Shown here: piece by piece, positions 11,556 to 22,857 of the stretch
Layout of the letters: the number at the start of each line of letters is the position of its first letter
Numbering within the stretch: the first letter of the stretch is position 1
NCBI GenBank assembly: GCA_949130495.1
Contig: OX422214.1
Coordinates: 255,320,187 to 255,384,186 of the forward strand
Reading direction: 5' to 3'
DNA: 64,000 nt
Source of the DNA: Sambucus nigra
Taxonomy: Eukaryota; Streptophyta; Magnoliopsida; Dipsacales; Adoxaceae
The notes under the pieces: model-generated
Seen by the model: the letters and a program-made list of their open reading frames with translations, nothing else
What the model was told of the DNA's origin: nothing
Database searches by the model: none
Position numbers and translations under genes: made by a program

Positions 11556-13075
11556 GATTCGTATCAAATATTGCATATTTCTGCCCGTTATCTTTATGTA
11601 TTCTAGCACTTTTACGGTCCTAATGCCTATATTTATGCTCATTAACCAGATAACCTTGGATTTGGATATATACATGTTTTAGAGGGGTTAATTGTGCTTT
11701 TGTAGGTATTGGAACGCTAAAAGTGAGGATCCATTGTATTTCGAAGAAGTTTCATCACCGGACGCTACTTCAAGGGAATTTTAGTCAATTCACATTTCTT
11801 ATCTAACTCATGGAAATTCCATGGATGCATAGTTTGTTGAGTTAGCATCGCGTGGTCGCAAACGGTGCATTGTTTGGAGTTCGGACGAAGAAGGTATGAT
11901 GGTTTTCGTTATTGGACTTCTCCCCTTCTTCATGGACCAAAGGATTGTAGAAAACAGATTACCGATCGAACGCATCCCTGTGACCGGTCGACCGCGGTTC
12001 GATATTTTACCGTGGAAAGGAGATAGTGGTCTTTTGGCTAAGGGATCGATCGACCGCGCCCCTGCGACCGGTCGATCAGTTATGCCAAATATTTTGAGAT
12101 CTTTCCTTTTCTTTTCTTTTTCCTTTATTTCTTTTCCAACTTACAATATAAACCAATTTTGGTTTTATACATTCATATATCAGATTTTAGGGTAGTTTAG
12201 CTTAGGGTTTGGGGTTTGAGAGCTCTTCTTCTTCCTCTCTTGGTTTGACACCCATTAGGGTTTGTAATTGGTACTTTCATCTTCCCTCTCCTTTAATATA
12301 AGTTGTATTTCATTAATTCTTGCTTTCTAGATAATTTACAAGCTTTCTAATTTAGGTTTACATGCTTTCTCTACTTTCTTTCCAGTGTAGATTTTCGCGT
12401 TTATTTATCACTTTCCTTTATCGCGTTTTTACCATGCTTTCTAGCTAAATTAAATTAGGTTGTGTTTGAATGGAACTGACTCGAGTTGACGCGTTGCTTT
12501 GCTTTGGTGATGGCGTTTACGGGTCTATTTCGGGTGCGTTGTCCTAGTTATTGTGCCTAGGAGATTTGACGGGGCATATCATGTATGTGTCGTGCTTACG
12601 ACCTTGAGTGCGCAATTTTCGAAATATTTGTTGACGCCAAGATCTTATTAGGCTTTTATGAGAATTTAGGGGCGTGACAACCCTTGATTTAATTAAATGT
12701 CGAAACGAGACACATTTTAAATAACTCGTCGACCCATGTGACCATTTTATACAAATTAACTTGGGTGAGGGACAATCAACGCAACCTATAGTTTTACTCT
12801 CTTTGTTAATCTAGTTTCAATACACTCGCCTAGATTAATCTTTCCCTTTCATGCATTTTTTCCTTTTTAGTTTGTAATCACCTTTTACACTTTTATTTCG
12901 GACTACTAAATCCTATAAATTCTAACAACTCGTCTCAATGGATCTCTCGATACCCGAACTTGGATGCTATACTCACCCGTTGAGTGTCATCATAAGTTTA
13001 AGTTTTTGTATTAAGGCGGTGAAACGAAAACAATGATCGGCGTGTTAACTACGCGCTACTTTTCACCCTTGATCA
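11556..13075 (+). repeat. 3' LTR of the Athila-like element
   Basis: Matches 6585-8106 from end to end with many scattered substitutions. It ends in CACCCTTGATCA and is followed by the GCCGC duplication. The palindrome cluster is at 11961-12080. The 99-residue ORF 11896-12195 is a chance frame. Confidence 0.93.
11961..12080. repeat. Palindrome cluster in the 3' LTR of the Athila-like element
   Basis: Sites ACCGATCGAACG, GACCGGTCGACCGCG, GATCGATCGACCGCG and GACCGGTCGATC. The order and spacing match the 5' LTR, but GATCGA and GGTCGA centres are exchanged at three of the four sites. Confidence 0.8.
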
Positions 13076-13080
13076 GCCGC

Positions 13081-13147
13081 CTTTCCTGATTCGCGAGACC
13101 AGAACAGACTCCTCTCTCCTATTCCCAACTCTCCTTGTGTTCGCCAT
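13081..13147 (-). pseudogene. gag of TR-GAG-like element 1, N-terminus
   Basis: Minus-strand start MANTRRVGNRREES at 13147, the same N-terminus as in the second copy (MTNTRRVRKRREES at 17011). It joins in register to 6584 when the Athila-like element and one TSD copy are removed. The ORF track start further upstream reads into leader and LTR and is not the gag start. Confidence 0.85.
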
Positions 13148-13287
13148 CTGAAAATATTGGAACAAAATAACATCAGACTCGAAATAACCAAGAGTACAAA
13201 TCATCAAAAGGAATAAAATATAAGCAACGCGAAAGCTAAAGACGGACATATAACCTACGAGACCTAAGACCATGCTGTGATACCATC
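13148..13287 (-). promoter_or_regulatory. Leader and primer binding site of TR-GAG-like element 1
   Basis: On the minus strand the sequence next to LTR2 reads TGGTATCACAGCATGG (plus 13270-13285). This is one base off the TGGTATCAGAGC core complementary to initiator tRNA-Met. It starts two bases after the LTR, and the gag ATG follows about 120 bp downstream. Confidence 0.8.
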
Positions 13288-15600
13288 TGTCACACCCCGC
13301 GCATCCGACAGACGGGGTGGCCATCCACCACCGCCGAGCTGCGCCGAGCGTGAACTAAATATATACCATTCTCAGCATGAGACAAATATGATACATAAAT
13401 AAATCCATCCACAAGATAAATAATTGAATCAATCCCAACAAATGAACGATAAAGATCCATCACATGTTAAAACTCCGAAATAATCCAATCTCCATTAATA
13501 ATTAAATAAAATATGAATACTAAAAATTTGAATAATCCAACTGAAAACCGCTAACAACTTTGGAACCGAATGGCCACCCCCAAAATAAAAAACAAATGAA
13601 GTCTCATAATTAAATACGACTAAAAAGGAAAATCTAACTAAATAAAGCGGTAAAATAAATAAACTCCAGCTGCAGCTCTAAATGATAAACTCCGACAATC
13701 CTATGCAGCTTCTCCAGAACTTAACCTAAAAAAGTTGGTCAACGCTCGAGGTCATATCCCCTAGCATAAATACACACTACTCCCCACACATAGGATCCTT
13801 GAATCCGGGCAGTAGCATTCTACGCAATTAATATCACAATAGAATATTTTAATTAAGCGGGATAATTAATCGCGATAAATATAAAGCTCTAACTATCCTT
13901 AGAGATCCCCATTTAAAAAGCACACCAATATGATTTTAAATTTCCAAGTCCCGCGGTGATAATTTAATTAAATTAACCAAGGTTTATTACTGTTTTCACT
14001 TTTTTATTATGACGGTCCTTCCGTCTCGGGTGGTAATCCATCAAAGTGTCACACTTCCCCTTGTCAAATGGACTCTGATTCGTTTAAACTGTTGACCCCG
14101 CCCATGACAAGGTTTCACACACGACACGACATAATTCTTCCTCTAACTGTTTAAACTGTCGGCCCCGACACATTATGTCGCCACAAATTTTAATATTCGT
14201 TTTTATCTTGGGCGTTAATTCTCAATTTCTAAATTTCACAATTTCTAAATCACTCCACCCTTTTTATCGATGTGAGATCCTCAAAATACCACTTTGGTCC
14301 ATACCTAAGGGTCCCCAAGTTATTAATACGTCCTACCCTATGTATATGATGAATTTTTAATTTAACACACGTCCTAGTCTTATGCCTAGGCTAGCGTACC
14401 GATAATAAGGTAATAAAAATATGCCCACCCCGACATAATAAAGTTGTAATAATCTACCCTCACTAGTCCCATAGCTAGAAGGCGTAAATCATTAAAAGTC
14501 CTACCCATTAGTACCGTACCTAGAAGTCATCCTAAAATATAGGGAGAGCATCAATACCCAACAACTCGTCGTCACAAGGGCAATGAAATAATACCAACAA
14601 GTCACACAACATTCATAATTAATCAACGTATAAAACTACGCATGATAGTCCAATTCAATTAAATCTCAATTTAATTATCACATCGCCACAAACACCCTAT
14701 TAATCCCATTTAATTATTTTAAATTAAATACAGCGAGATTTCATCGTTAATACATCATATTTCAAATTTCATTATCTCTACACAATTTACATGAGTTATG
14801 CGTTTCCAAAATTCAATTAATTCAAAACAAGGTTTTTGTACATGCAACCTATGCCAATAAAATCAAAAATACACTCATTAATCCTACGTACCCAAGGGTT
14901 ATGAAAATTATTCTGATTAAAAGTTTTATAAAAACTGTCCCATAATTAGTGTCCACTTTCTCTAATTAAGTTACTAATCGATTTTTAAGAAAACAAGTAA
15001 TTAAGTGTTTAGGTAACACTTAAAACGCATAATACTAACTGAACTGAATAGAGTATTCATGCCTGAGATTAAGTTAAAGAAAAACTAGTAGCACGGTTGG
15101 ATTCCTCTCGAAATATTAACAAATAAGTTTTCTTGAACAAACTTGATTAAACCTCAATTAAGCATTTCAAAACTTGATTATGTTCAAGGTTGATGATTAT
15201 GGAGGAGAGGAAAAACTTGAGAAAAAGTGATAATGAGAAATCCCCCTACGGATTATAAGACTTATATACTGATTAGGAATACTAATCCAACTCAAACTCT
15301 ACAAATAAGAAGCTGATCTGCTCCAAAAACTGGCATGTCGATAGATAGACTCCCAGGGCCGATCGATCGATCGAGCAGGTCTGGAGGCAGTTCCCCCACA
15401 AAATGGCTATAAGGCAAAAATAATTAAAAACTCAATAAAACTACATTTTAAGTCCGATTTCAATTCCGCTTGAAGTTTTATTCTTCTAACTTCATAAACA
15501 ACATATTTATTTCATAAAAATCATTAGATTCAAAATTTTATTTTTCTCGAATACTCCAATTAATTAATTAAATTAATTAATAAAAACACGGGGTGTTACA
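13288..15600 (-). repeat. LTR2 of the gag-only tandem, 2313 bp
   Basis: Complete LTR starting TGTCACACCCCG and ending GGGGTGTTACA. It serves as 5' LTR of element 1 (primer site at its left edge) and 3' LTR of element 2 (internal sequence at its right edge), as in LTR-internal-LTR-internal tandems. A TATATAAG box is readable on the minus strand at 15262-15268. The palindrome cluster at 15336-15376 lies 70-110 bp upstream of it. No gene is credible inside. Confidence 0.9.
15336..15376. repeat. Palindrome cluster (GATCGATC type) in LTR2
   Basis: GTCGATAGATAGAC followed by CCGATCGATCGATCGAG, in the same place as the cluster in LTR1. Confidence 0.8.
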
Positions 15601-17083
15601 TACTACCCAATAGAAAAGAATTTCATCCTCGAAATTAGACGAATCATACATATTAACGCTTAAATCTCACAAAAGAAAATAAGGCTCACATATGCCTACC
15701 CCATAGAATATGCCAATTAGGCGCCCATATACCTAATCTATCCGAACGTAATCCTTAGTAAAAATACAATATATATAAAGCCTACATATATAAGTATCTA
15801 AGAATATATTATGTCCCGTGATACTCTAATTGCCAGGAAATCTATCCTTCTCTGACTGAAACTGAGATACAAAGCACCTCCTTTAACCGATATTGGTTGG
15901 TGCTGTGACCCCCCCGCGCACCTGACACTACCGGTGCTGCTGGCGTTCCTTGAATCCCAACTGATGCTAATACTGGAGGCCTTAATCCTAGCTACCCCTT
16001 AACTCCTTGCACTTGTTGTCCTTGCGTAACTTGACCGTGTTGGGCTGATTCTCCTTGGTTTTGTTGGCCTGCTCTCTTATAACACTTTGCCTCTTGATGC
16101 CCTACTTTCCAACATACAAAGCATTCACCCTTATAAGGTCTGAAACGCCTAATATTTGTTTGATCCTCACCTTGACCTTGTTGTTCCTAATTGGTCCTCT
16201 ACCTTTTCCATGTTTGATCATTGCGAGCCTTATTCTCACCTCCCTGTCCATTAGACTCTTGTCTCTTTCCCAACTTCTTTTGATAACTGGCCTTCTCTTC
16301 CCATAGCAACATTGCTACATCTACCACCTGAGAATACGTAGTGTACGTCGGATTCCCCAACACCATCTGCCTAATCGACCAAGACAATCCCTTAATGAAA
16401 CATTCCATTTTCTTCATCTCGGTGTTAACCTCCTTTAGTACAAACATAGATAAATTGGTGAACTCTTGTTTAAACTCGACAATCGACTTTGAACCTTACT
16501 CCAAGTCCATAAATTCTCTCTTCTTTGCTTTCCTAATTGCATACGAAAATTACTTATTGTTAAACATTATCAGAAACTCTGCATAACCTAGCTGATCTCT
16601 CTCCTCTGATGTGGTGGCACTCTCCCACTATTGCAATGCATCTCCAGTCAGCTTAAATGTTGCTAACATCTTCTTCTGCACATCTGTACAGTTCACCATC
16701 CTCAAATGTCTCTCCATGTCCTTCCTCCATTTGTGAGCAACCGTTGGGTCAGATCCTTCTCCAAAGATGGGTGGATTGCCCTTAAAGAAACTGGTTTTCA
16801 CCCCATGCTAAGCCGAAATGGGTGTACCCTATTGTGGTGCCTCTAAAGTCACCCATCTCTGTCTCCCCATCTCCATACCGACCGTTATTGCCTCATAAAT
16901 GATGGTCGCTAACTCCTCGGCGTCCAAAACAATCTGACGCCGCCTTTCCTGATTCGCGGGACCAGAAACAGACTCCTCTCTCCTTTTCCTAACTCTCCTT
17001 GTGTTCGTCATCTGAAACAATAGGAATAAAACAAGATAAGACTCAAAATAACTAAGAGTACAAATCATCAAAAGGAACTACCC
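15601..17083 (-). pseudogene. gag of TR-GAG-like element 2
   Basis: Minus-strand gag starting at 17011 (MTNTRRV). The segments in order are a basic N-terminus and RRQIVLDAEELATIIYEA. The gag domain follows, with KGNPPIFGEGSDPTVAHKW and MERHLRMVNCT. Then come WSIRQMVLGNPTYTTYSQVV and an intact zinc knuckle C-F-V-C-X4-H-X4-C at 16082-16123. A Gln-rich tail (GQVTQGQQ) ends it. A few stops and frame changes interrupt it. Noncoding sequence from 15601 to about 16000 leads straight into LTR2. No pol is present and there is no room for one, so the unit is gag-only by design or by early deletion. The leader stops matching element 1 at 17083, just before where the primer site should be; a deletion joined it directly to LTR3. 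Confidence 0.88.
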
Positions 17084-18281
17084 AAAAGCCCTATAATCAA
17101 GGTGAGCAATATACTACCCAAAAGCCCCTCGTCCCCACGATGGTAAAAGTGAACGAACCAATTCACACAATATCACAAATCATAATCACAATATGGAACT
17201 TTATTAAAAAATGCCATAATCCAATTTAATTCCATTAATAATATAGTCGTCGTTTTCAACACAATTATTTATGTCCAAAACTTTTAATTTATTTAACTGC
17301 AATATTATTCAATATGACATAATTGTTATCTTTTACAAATCTTCTAATGTTTATAAGTGTTCACGTCCCACATAACATATAAAAAAATCCCATAACTTCT
17401 GCATGCGAGCCTACTCCCCCAAAACCATAAAAATCCAATAATCTAACTTACGCACCCAAGGATTTCAAGGATTAAATCATTTAAAAGTTTCATCAAATCG
17501 GCCCCAAAATTTAGTGTCCACTTTCTCTAATTAAGTTGCTAATTGATTTTAATCAAAAACACGTGATTAAGAATTTAGGCAACACTTAAAATTCATAATA
17601 CTAACATAAATCAATAGAGTATTCATACCTGAAATTAGCTGGATAAAAATCTAAGAAGTAGACGGTTGGATTCCTCTTGAAATATTAGCAAAGAAGTGTT
17701 CTTGGACCCTCTTGAGAAAACACCAATTGAATCTTCAACTCTAGAGTTAAAGCTTGTTAAAACTTGGGTCTAGGGGTTGAAGATGAGAGGAAATATGTTT
17801 GGAGAACCTTATTGGAGAAAAGTTTGCGAGAAAAGTGTTTTAAAAGTCCCAGCCCCGTATCAGTTTTGGTATTTAAAGGGTCTAAGAGTTAGAATACAAT
17901 TAGGACTCTAATTAATCCACCGCCTCACCAGTAGCTCGAACGACTGGCACATGTCGTTCAAACGACATGCGATGTTGTTCGAACGAAATACTGTGTCGTT
18001 TGAATGCCCCAAACTTCAAAATAAAAGCTTTAAAACCCCGCCATTACACTTAAAATAAATTTGATTAACTCAACAAAAACGTACCTGTTTATTAAAACAT
18101 ATTAAAAATCATTCTAAAATTCTATTATAACTCCGATATAATTCTGATCGATAATTTACAACTCAAATATAAAAACCCACATGTTTATTTATTAAAAACT
18201 ATTAAATCCCAAAATTTTATTTCACTACGTTTTTCTTCTAATTAATTAAAATTATTAATTAATAAAACACGGGGTGTTATA
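17084..18281 (-). repeat. LTR3, partial LTR of a diverged subfamily
   Basis: Related to LTR2 from about 17500 on (shared TGTCCACTTTCTCTAATTAA) and ending GGGGTGTTATA, but clearly more diverged than LTR1 and LTR2 are from each other. It lacks the TG-start end and the primer site. A TTTAAATA box can be read on the minus strand at 17870-17877. Where LTR1 and LTR2 carry GATCGATC palindromes, this one carries TCGTTCGAACGA-type sites. Confidence 0.75.
17935..17996. repeat. Palindrome cluster (TTCGAA type) in LTR3
   Basis: Sites on the theme TCGTTCGAACGA, including the near-perfect CATGTCGTTCAAACGACATG and a TTGTTCGAACGA. It starts about 60 bp upstream of the TATA-like box. Confidence 0.75.
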
Positions 18282-18522
18282 AAAGGTTGAAAGATAATTT
18301 GCGAAGTATATAGGTCTGAATAAGCCCTTGCATTATTTAGCGAACTCCGGGTGAACAATAAAGGAGGGAGGCAATTCTATATACCGATCATTGTTGGGCT
18401 AAAACGTCGATGGTGGTATCGCAGTAAATGATTAAACACCTCTATTTGTTGTTCAACCATGTTTGCAAACTTAATGGAAGTTGACTACGTGAATCATATA
18501 GTGTAAATAACTAGGTACTTTA
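18282..18522. other. Unassigned flank between the gag tandem and the Tat LTR
   Basis: 241 bp with no ORF, repeat partner or transposon signature that I can recognise. It may be old host sequence or the stump of another element. Confidence 0.5.
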
Positions 18523-19042
18523 TGTGGTCACCCCATCATAGTACCCCCTCTAAGCACCTCTTTAGGACCCTAGCACTCACTCGTTCACCACAAACCCTAG
18601 GTAATACCCATAATACCAATCTAGAGGCCATTGGGAAATCTCGGGCCCCATTTGACTTCGATAAACTTTCATGCCTAAGAAAAATCATAATAAATCTTTG
18701 AAGGTCTCTGAATCCCCTTTTCAACGGTCCACCTCGTGTGCAAATCGACCTCACGGTATGGATGAACGGTCTATTTTACCCCAAAACCTGATCTAGAGGT
18801 CATCGGGCACTCCTGGGCTCCATTTGACTCTGATCAACGTCCTCGCTTGAGAGAAATCTCACTAAATCTTTGAAGGGATATGGATCCCCATTCCAAAGGT
18901 TTTCCCTTATGCGAATCGATCTTACGGTACGAATGGTCCGTTTTATCCTGAAAACTGATCTAGAGGCCATCGAGCGCTCCCAGGCTCCATTTTACTCTGG
19001 CCAACTTCCTTACCTGAGCGAAAGCTCAATGAATCTTTGAAG
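18523..19042 (+). repeat. Tat 5' LTR, first part
   Basis: Starts TGTGGTCACCCCATCATAG, matching the 3' LTR start at 62024 (TGTAGACACCCCATCATAGG). It contains the first units of a ~170-bp internal repeat (GAGGCCATCG...GCTCAATGAATCTTTGAAG), with marker positions at about 18620, 18791 and 18958. It breaks off inside a unit where the hAT-like insertion begins. The 72-residue minus-strand frame here is spurious. Confidence 0.85.
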
Positions 19043-19214
19043 TATGGGTGTTCAAAAAATCGACCAAACCGCCAGACCGAACCGAGCCGAACTGCCTTAA
19101 ATTTATTAATCCGTTCGTTCTCATTTTTTTATTAAAACTGACTGAGTCAGTCCAATCCTCGGGTTTTGAGTTGATATGGTCGGTTTGGACCGACCCGGAC
19201 CGACAATAATTATA

Positions 19215-20860
19215 TATAAGGACGCAAATTTCTAATTGATTCCTTTGTTGTTTTGGCTCAATTCCGGACAAAAACGATTGAGTCATAGGATAGAGTATAT
19301 TGATCATCTTTCAAGTCTATGACGTGTTTGTTGAAGACGTAGCGGAAAAGAGCATAAAGATTCATCATCATGCCGGTTTCCTGCCTCGTTTATACGTCAT
19401 CAACCATAGTTCCATGCTCCCAAGGTATGAATTCAATTATATATATATATAGGAGCTTGGAACTTGTTTATTGGGTGTTAAGTTTAACTAAAACTGCGTT
19501 TTAATTTCAGAAAGATTAAATTAAAACTTTAAATAAAGTTAAAAAGTTTTGGAGCTAAAATGAATATTTTCTGACTTTCTGGCACGTCGTGCGACACACT
19601 GTAATCTCGTTCGAACGAGACTACATTATCGTTCGAACGAACTGGCATCTCGTTCGAACGAGATAGCCAGGTCGTTCGAACAAGACTTCTAATAAAATTC
19701 CATTTTTCAACATTGGAACCTCATTAGTAAAGTTGTTCGAACGAAATGCCAAAGTCGTTCGAACGAGACCCAATGTCGTTCGAACGACTTTTCAGGCGGG
19801 AACAGTTTTTGGCAGTTTTCTCCCATGATCTCCTCTTCTTTCCCCACTATCTTTTCACACCATAACTATGTGCGGAAATCACTTTTGATTATCAATCTTT
19901 TTCATATCCTACTAGCTCTTAGGGAGTGTTTTGAGAGTAAAATCAAAGATGGAAAAAGATCATGTTTTGAGTGTGTTTTTATCAAAGAGAAAAATATACA
20001 CCACTCTAGTTTACACCCAAATTAGTTTCTTCCAAGAGCCCATATTCATATATCTTTCTTAAAGTTTGGCACCGGGTTCATCTCTTCCGTTCAAAGAGAA
20101 GTTTCGGGTTTTCTTTTACATCCCATAAAGAAAGAAGAAGTGTTTTTGTTGCGGCATTACCCACTTGGAGAAAGGCTCCTTGTTTGGGTGACGGTCACCA
20201 TACAATGTCCTATCGGTGGACTCCAAGACCGCGGTGGAGCTCCGTGGTTATCCGCTAGGAAGAGGTATCTACAAGAAGAAGCGTCGAGGCTTGAGAGGGA
20301 TCGAGTCGTGTGTTGTAAGCATTTTTATCTTGTATTTGTAAATTTCGTATCTAGTGGATTTGAGGCTAGGGCCATCCGAGGTTGTTTCCCGTCTTGGGTT
20401 TTTCCTCGTACATCGCGGCGTAGTGGATTAATTATTTTATTTTATATTTTGCAAAATCACCTAGAACGCATGCTTAGGTAAAAGATAAAATTGGTTTAAT
20501 TTAATCTCTACGTGTTTAATTTAGTGCTAATTAAATTTGGGTAATGTGTAGTTAATTATTTCAAGTCATTTAATTTAATTGTTAAAATTGGTTTGGCCTA
20601 ATTGGATAAAATTGCAAAATATCACTTAGGCAAATTCTAGGACATGGATGAATTAATTGGTTTAAGTGAAATTAATATTTTTGTGTGTTTTATTAATTTT
20701 CACTTGTGTTTAATTTTACATTGAAATAGAAATTAAAATTTGGTATTCGTTTATTTTATTGAACCATCACCTTTTTCGCTTCCGCATCATATCTCGACCT
20801 ATATAAAAGGAAATATATTTTAATTAAGAAAATTAAAATTGGGGGCCCCTCCTTCCTTCA
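19215..20860 (+). repeat. 5' LTR of the Sirevirus-like element
   Basis: Direct repeat of 24642-26306 from TATAAGGACGC to CCTTCCTTCA. It carries seven TTCGAA palindromes at 19605-19788. The 113-residue frame at 20140-20481 lies in the R/U5 part and has an equivalent in the other LTR. I treat it as chance coding in a conserved leader. Confidence 0.9.
19605..19788. repeat. Seven-site palindrome array TCGTTCGAACGA in the Sirevirus 5' LTR
   Basis: Sites at 19605, 19629, 19647, 19672, 19733, 19755 and 19775. Perfect palindromes include TCTCGTTCGAACGAGA (16 bp), ATCTCGTTCGAACGAGAT (18 bp) and GTCGTTCGAACGAC (14 bp). The flanking bases differ between sites but stay self-complementary. Confidence 0.9.
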
Positions 20861-20863
20861 AAT

Positions 20864-20876
20864 TGGTATTAGAGCC
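20864..20876 (+). promoter_or_regulatory. Primer binding site, initiator tRNA-Met type
   Basis: TGGTATTAGAGCC follows the 5' LTR by three bases. It differs by one base from the common TGGTATCAGAGCC. Confidence 0.8.
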
Positions 20877-20923
20877 AAAAATGATAAATTACTTCGTTAA
20901 GATCTTTTAAATATTTTTGGCTA

Positions 20924-22857
20924 AAATGGAATTTTCCCCATTTTCAAAATTTCCTATTTTCGATGGTTCTAACTATGCGTATTAAAAAGCGCCAACGAAA
21001 CCGACACTTAAATCTACCGATGAAAGGGTTTGGATGTCTGTAGTTAATGGGTGGTCTCCACCAACTCATTTACTTGAAAATAAACGTGTTCCCAAACTGG
21101 ACGATAGATGGACTGAGAATGAGTTTAAACTTTCAAATTTTAATTCCCGTGGTTTGAATGCCTTGTTTAGCGCTATCACATCGGATGAATTTCGACGCAT
21201 TATGCGCGTGAGACCGCTAAAGAAGCTTGGGATATTTTACAACTCACTCACGAAGGTACAAGTGTCGTTAAAGCTTATAAACTCCAAAACATCACCACTC
21301 AATTTGAAACTATCAAAATGAACGAAAATGAAACTTTTGATGAATTTTATGCTAGACTGTCCGATATTGTCAATTCATCTTTTAACCTGGGAGAGAAAAT
21401 ACCCGACAACCGAGTTGTAAAGAAAATTTTAAGGTCCCTTCCCGATAGATTTATTCCAAAAGTTACTGTTTTAAATTCTTTACCAACTTTAGCCTCTACG
21501 AAATTAGAAGAGCTTGTAGGTGATTTACAAACCTATGAACTAGATATGTTTCCCTCTAAAACTAAAAAAAAAATTGAAAAGGGAGTTGCTTTAAAAGCCT
21601 AAAAAGAGGTCAAACAAGTAGTAGAGAGCGAGAGTGATAGTGACTCGGAAGACATGGCTTTGTTTGCTCGTAAATTTAGAAAATTTCTTAAATTTAACAA
21701 AGATAAATTTAAAAATGATTTTAAGAAATTTAAAACTTCTAAGTATGACAAAGCCGAGAAGATCCCTAAACCTATCAATGAACAATTAAATAGGGATGAG
21801 TCAAATAGGTGTTTTGGTTATGAGGGTTATGTCCATAGGGCTTCTGAGTGCCCCACTAAACTAAGGAAAGAGGGTAAACGACCCATTTCATATAATGCGA
21901 CCCTTAGTGATAGTGATAAGGAAGAGGGACCCAATTCTCCCCGCTAAGCCAAATTTTGTGGCTTTTATGGCTAGCCATGTGAGCATCGAATGTGAATCTT
22001 CCCATGAAGATACTCAAACTCATGACACTTCTGAGGTCAAAGTTTTTTATTCCCTTATTTTATATGATAGTGAGAGTGGAGAAGAAAGAGACAGTGAAAA
22101 TGAAGAAGAGGTTAATGTGAGTGAACTTCAAAATGCTTTTCAAGAACTTTATAAAGAATCTATTAAATTGAAAAGATCTAATTTGAAGTTAGAAGCTAGT
22201 TTAAGAGAGAGTGTTAAGGTCGCTGATGATAGTATGTTGGTTGAAGACCTTAGGACACTAGAGAAAGCTCTTCTAGAGAAGCTTGAATATATAGAAGGCG
22301 AGAGAGATGGCCTTAGGGGTTTAATGGGATCCTTGAAAAAGGAGCTTCTCGCTTTTGAAGAGCAAAATGTTTTATCAGAGTCTAACATTTTAGAATTGCA
22401 AAATAAATTAAAAGACTCTAGTAATGTCAAATTTGATTTGGAGTGTCGTTCGGAAAAATTAGATAAAATCTTAGGAACAGTCCAAATTAAAAATGACATG
22501 TGTGGTTTAGGCTTCAATAATTGTAATGAATCTACTCATAAAGCCAAAACCAACGTTTTAGGAGAATCTACTAGGAAAGCTTTTCAAGATCACTCCTTAG
22601 GTAAATCTTTTCGACATGTTTTTACTTGTACACATTGTGGTCGAAAAGGTCATCTTAAGAAATTTTGCTTTGATCTTAAACGAATTCCTAGAAACTCCCA
22701 ACGTAAAGCAACCAATGTATTTAAAATTCCTACACCCCTAGATAGTTATTCTTCATTAATTTGGGTTAGGAAATCCGACTTGGTTGCCTTGCAAAATAGG
22801 GTTTTTGATTCTCATTTACTTTCACATGTTTCCTCTCTTTCTAAATCTGAAGGATGA
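20924..22857 (+). pseudogene. Gag polyprotein of the Sirevirus-like element, frameshifted
   Basis: Order of parts: a retrotransposon gag domain at about 20924-21560 (ALFSAITSDEFRRIM, FDEFYARLSDIVNSSFNLGE, ILRSLPDRF). A Lys/Phe-rich segment follows at 21655-21760. The first zinc-knuckle site at about 21810-21855 has lost its second Cys (C-F-G-Y). Next is an acidic stretch and a coiled coil at about 22110-22480. A second, intact knuckle C-T-H-C-X4-H-X4-C lies at about 22628-22670, followed by a WVRKSDL segment. The frame is broken near 21300, at 21601 and near 21945. In autonomous relatives a protease and pol follow the WVRK segment; here the frame ends at 22857. Confidence 0.85.

Larger units (their letters stand above)
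6585..13075 (+). mobile_element. Athila-like non-autonomous LTR retrotransposon, 6491 bp
   Basis: A complete element with LTRs of 1522 bp (6585-8106) and 1520 bp (11556-13075), both starting TGATTC and ending TGA(C/T)CA, and a 5-bp TSD (GCCGC). The primer site TGGCGTCATTGCCGGGGAT at 8110-8128 is close to the tRNA-Asp type used by Athila elements. The internal region (3.45 kb) has no gag, protease, RT, RNase H or integrase that I can recognise, only a broken ORF of unknown origin. It must therefore have moved using enzymes from a partner. It is inserted in the gag of the first TR-GAG-like element. The LTRs differ at many sites, so the insertion is not recent. Lineage rests on the primer site and LTR length and is an inference. 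Confidence 0.9.

Noticed and set aside
18282..18522. A possible host gene fragment between the gag tandem and the Tat LTR
   Set aside because: No ORF, splice pattern or recognisable domain could be seen in 241 bp.
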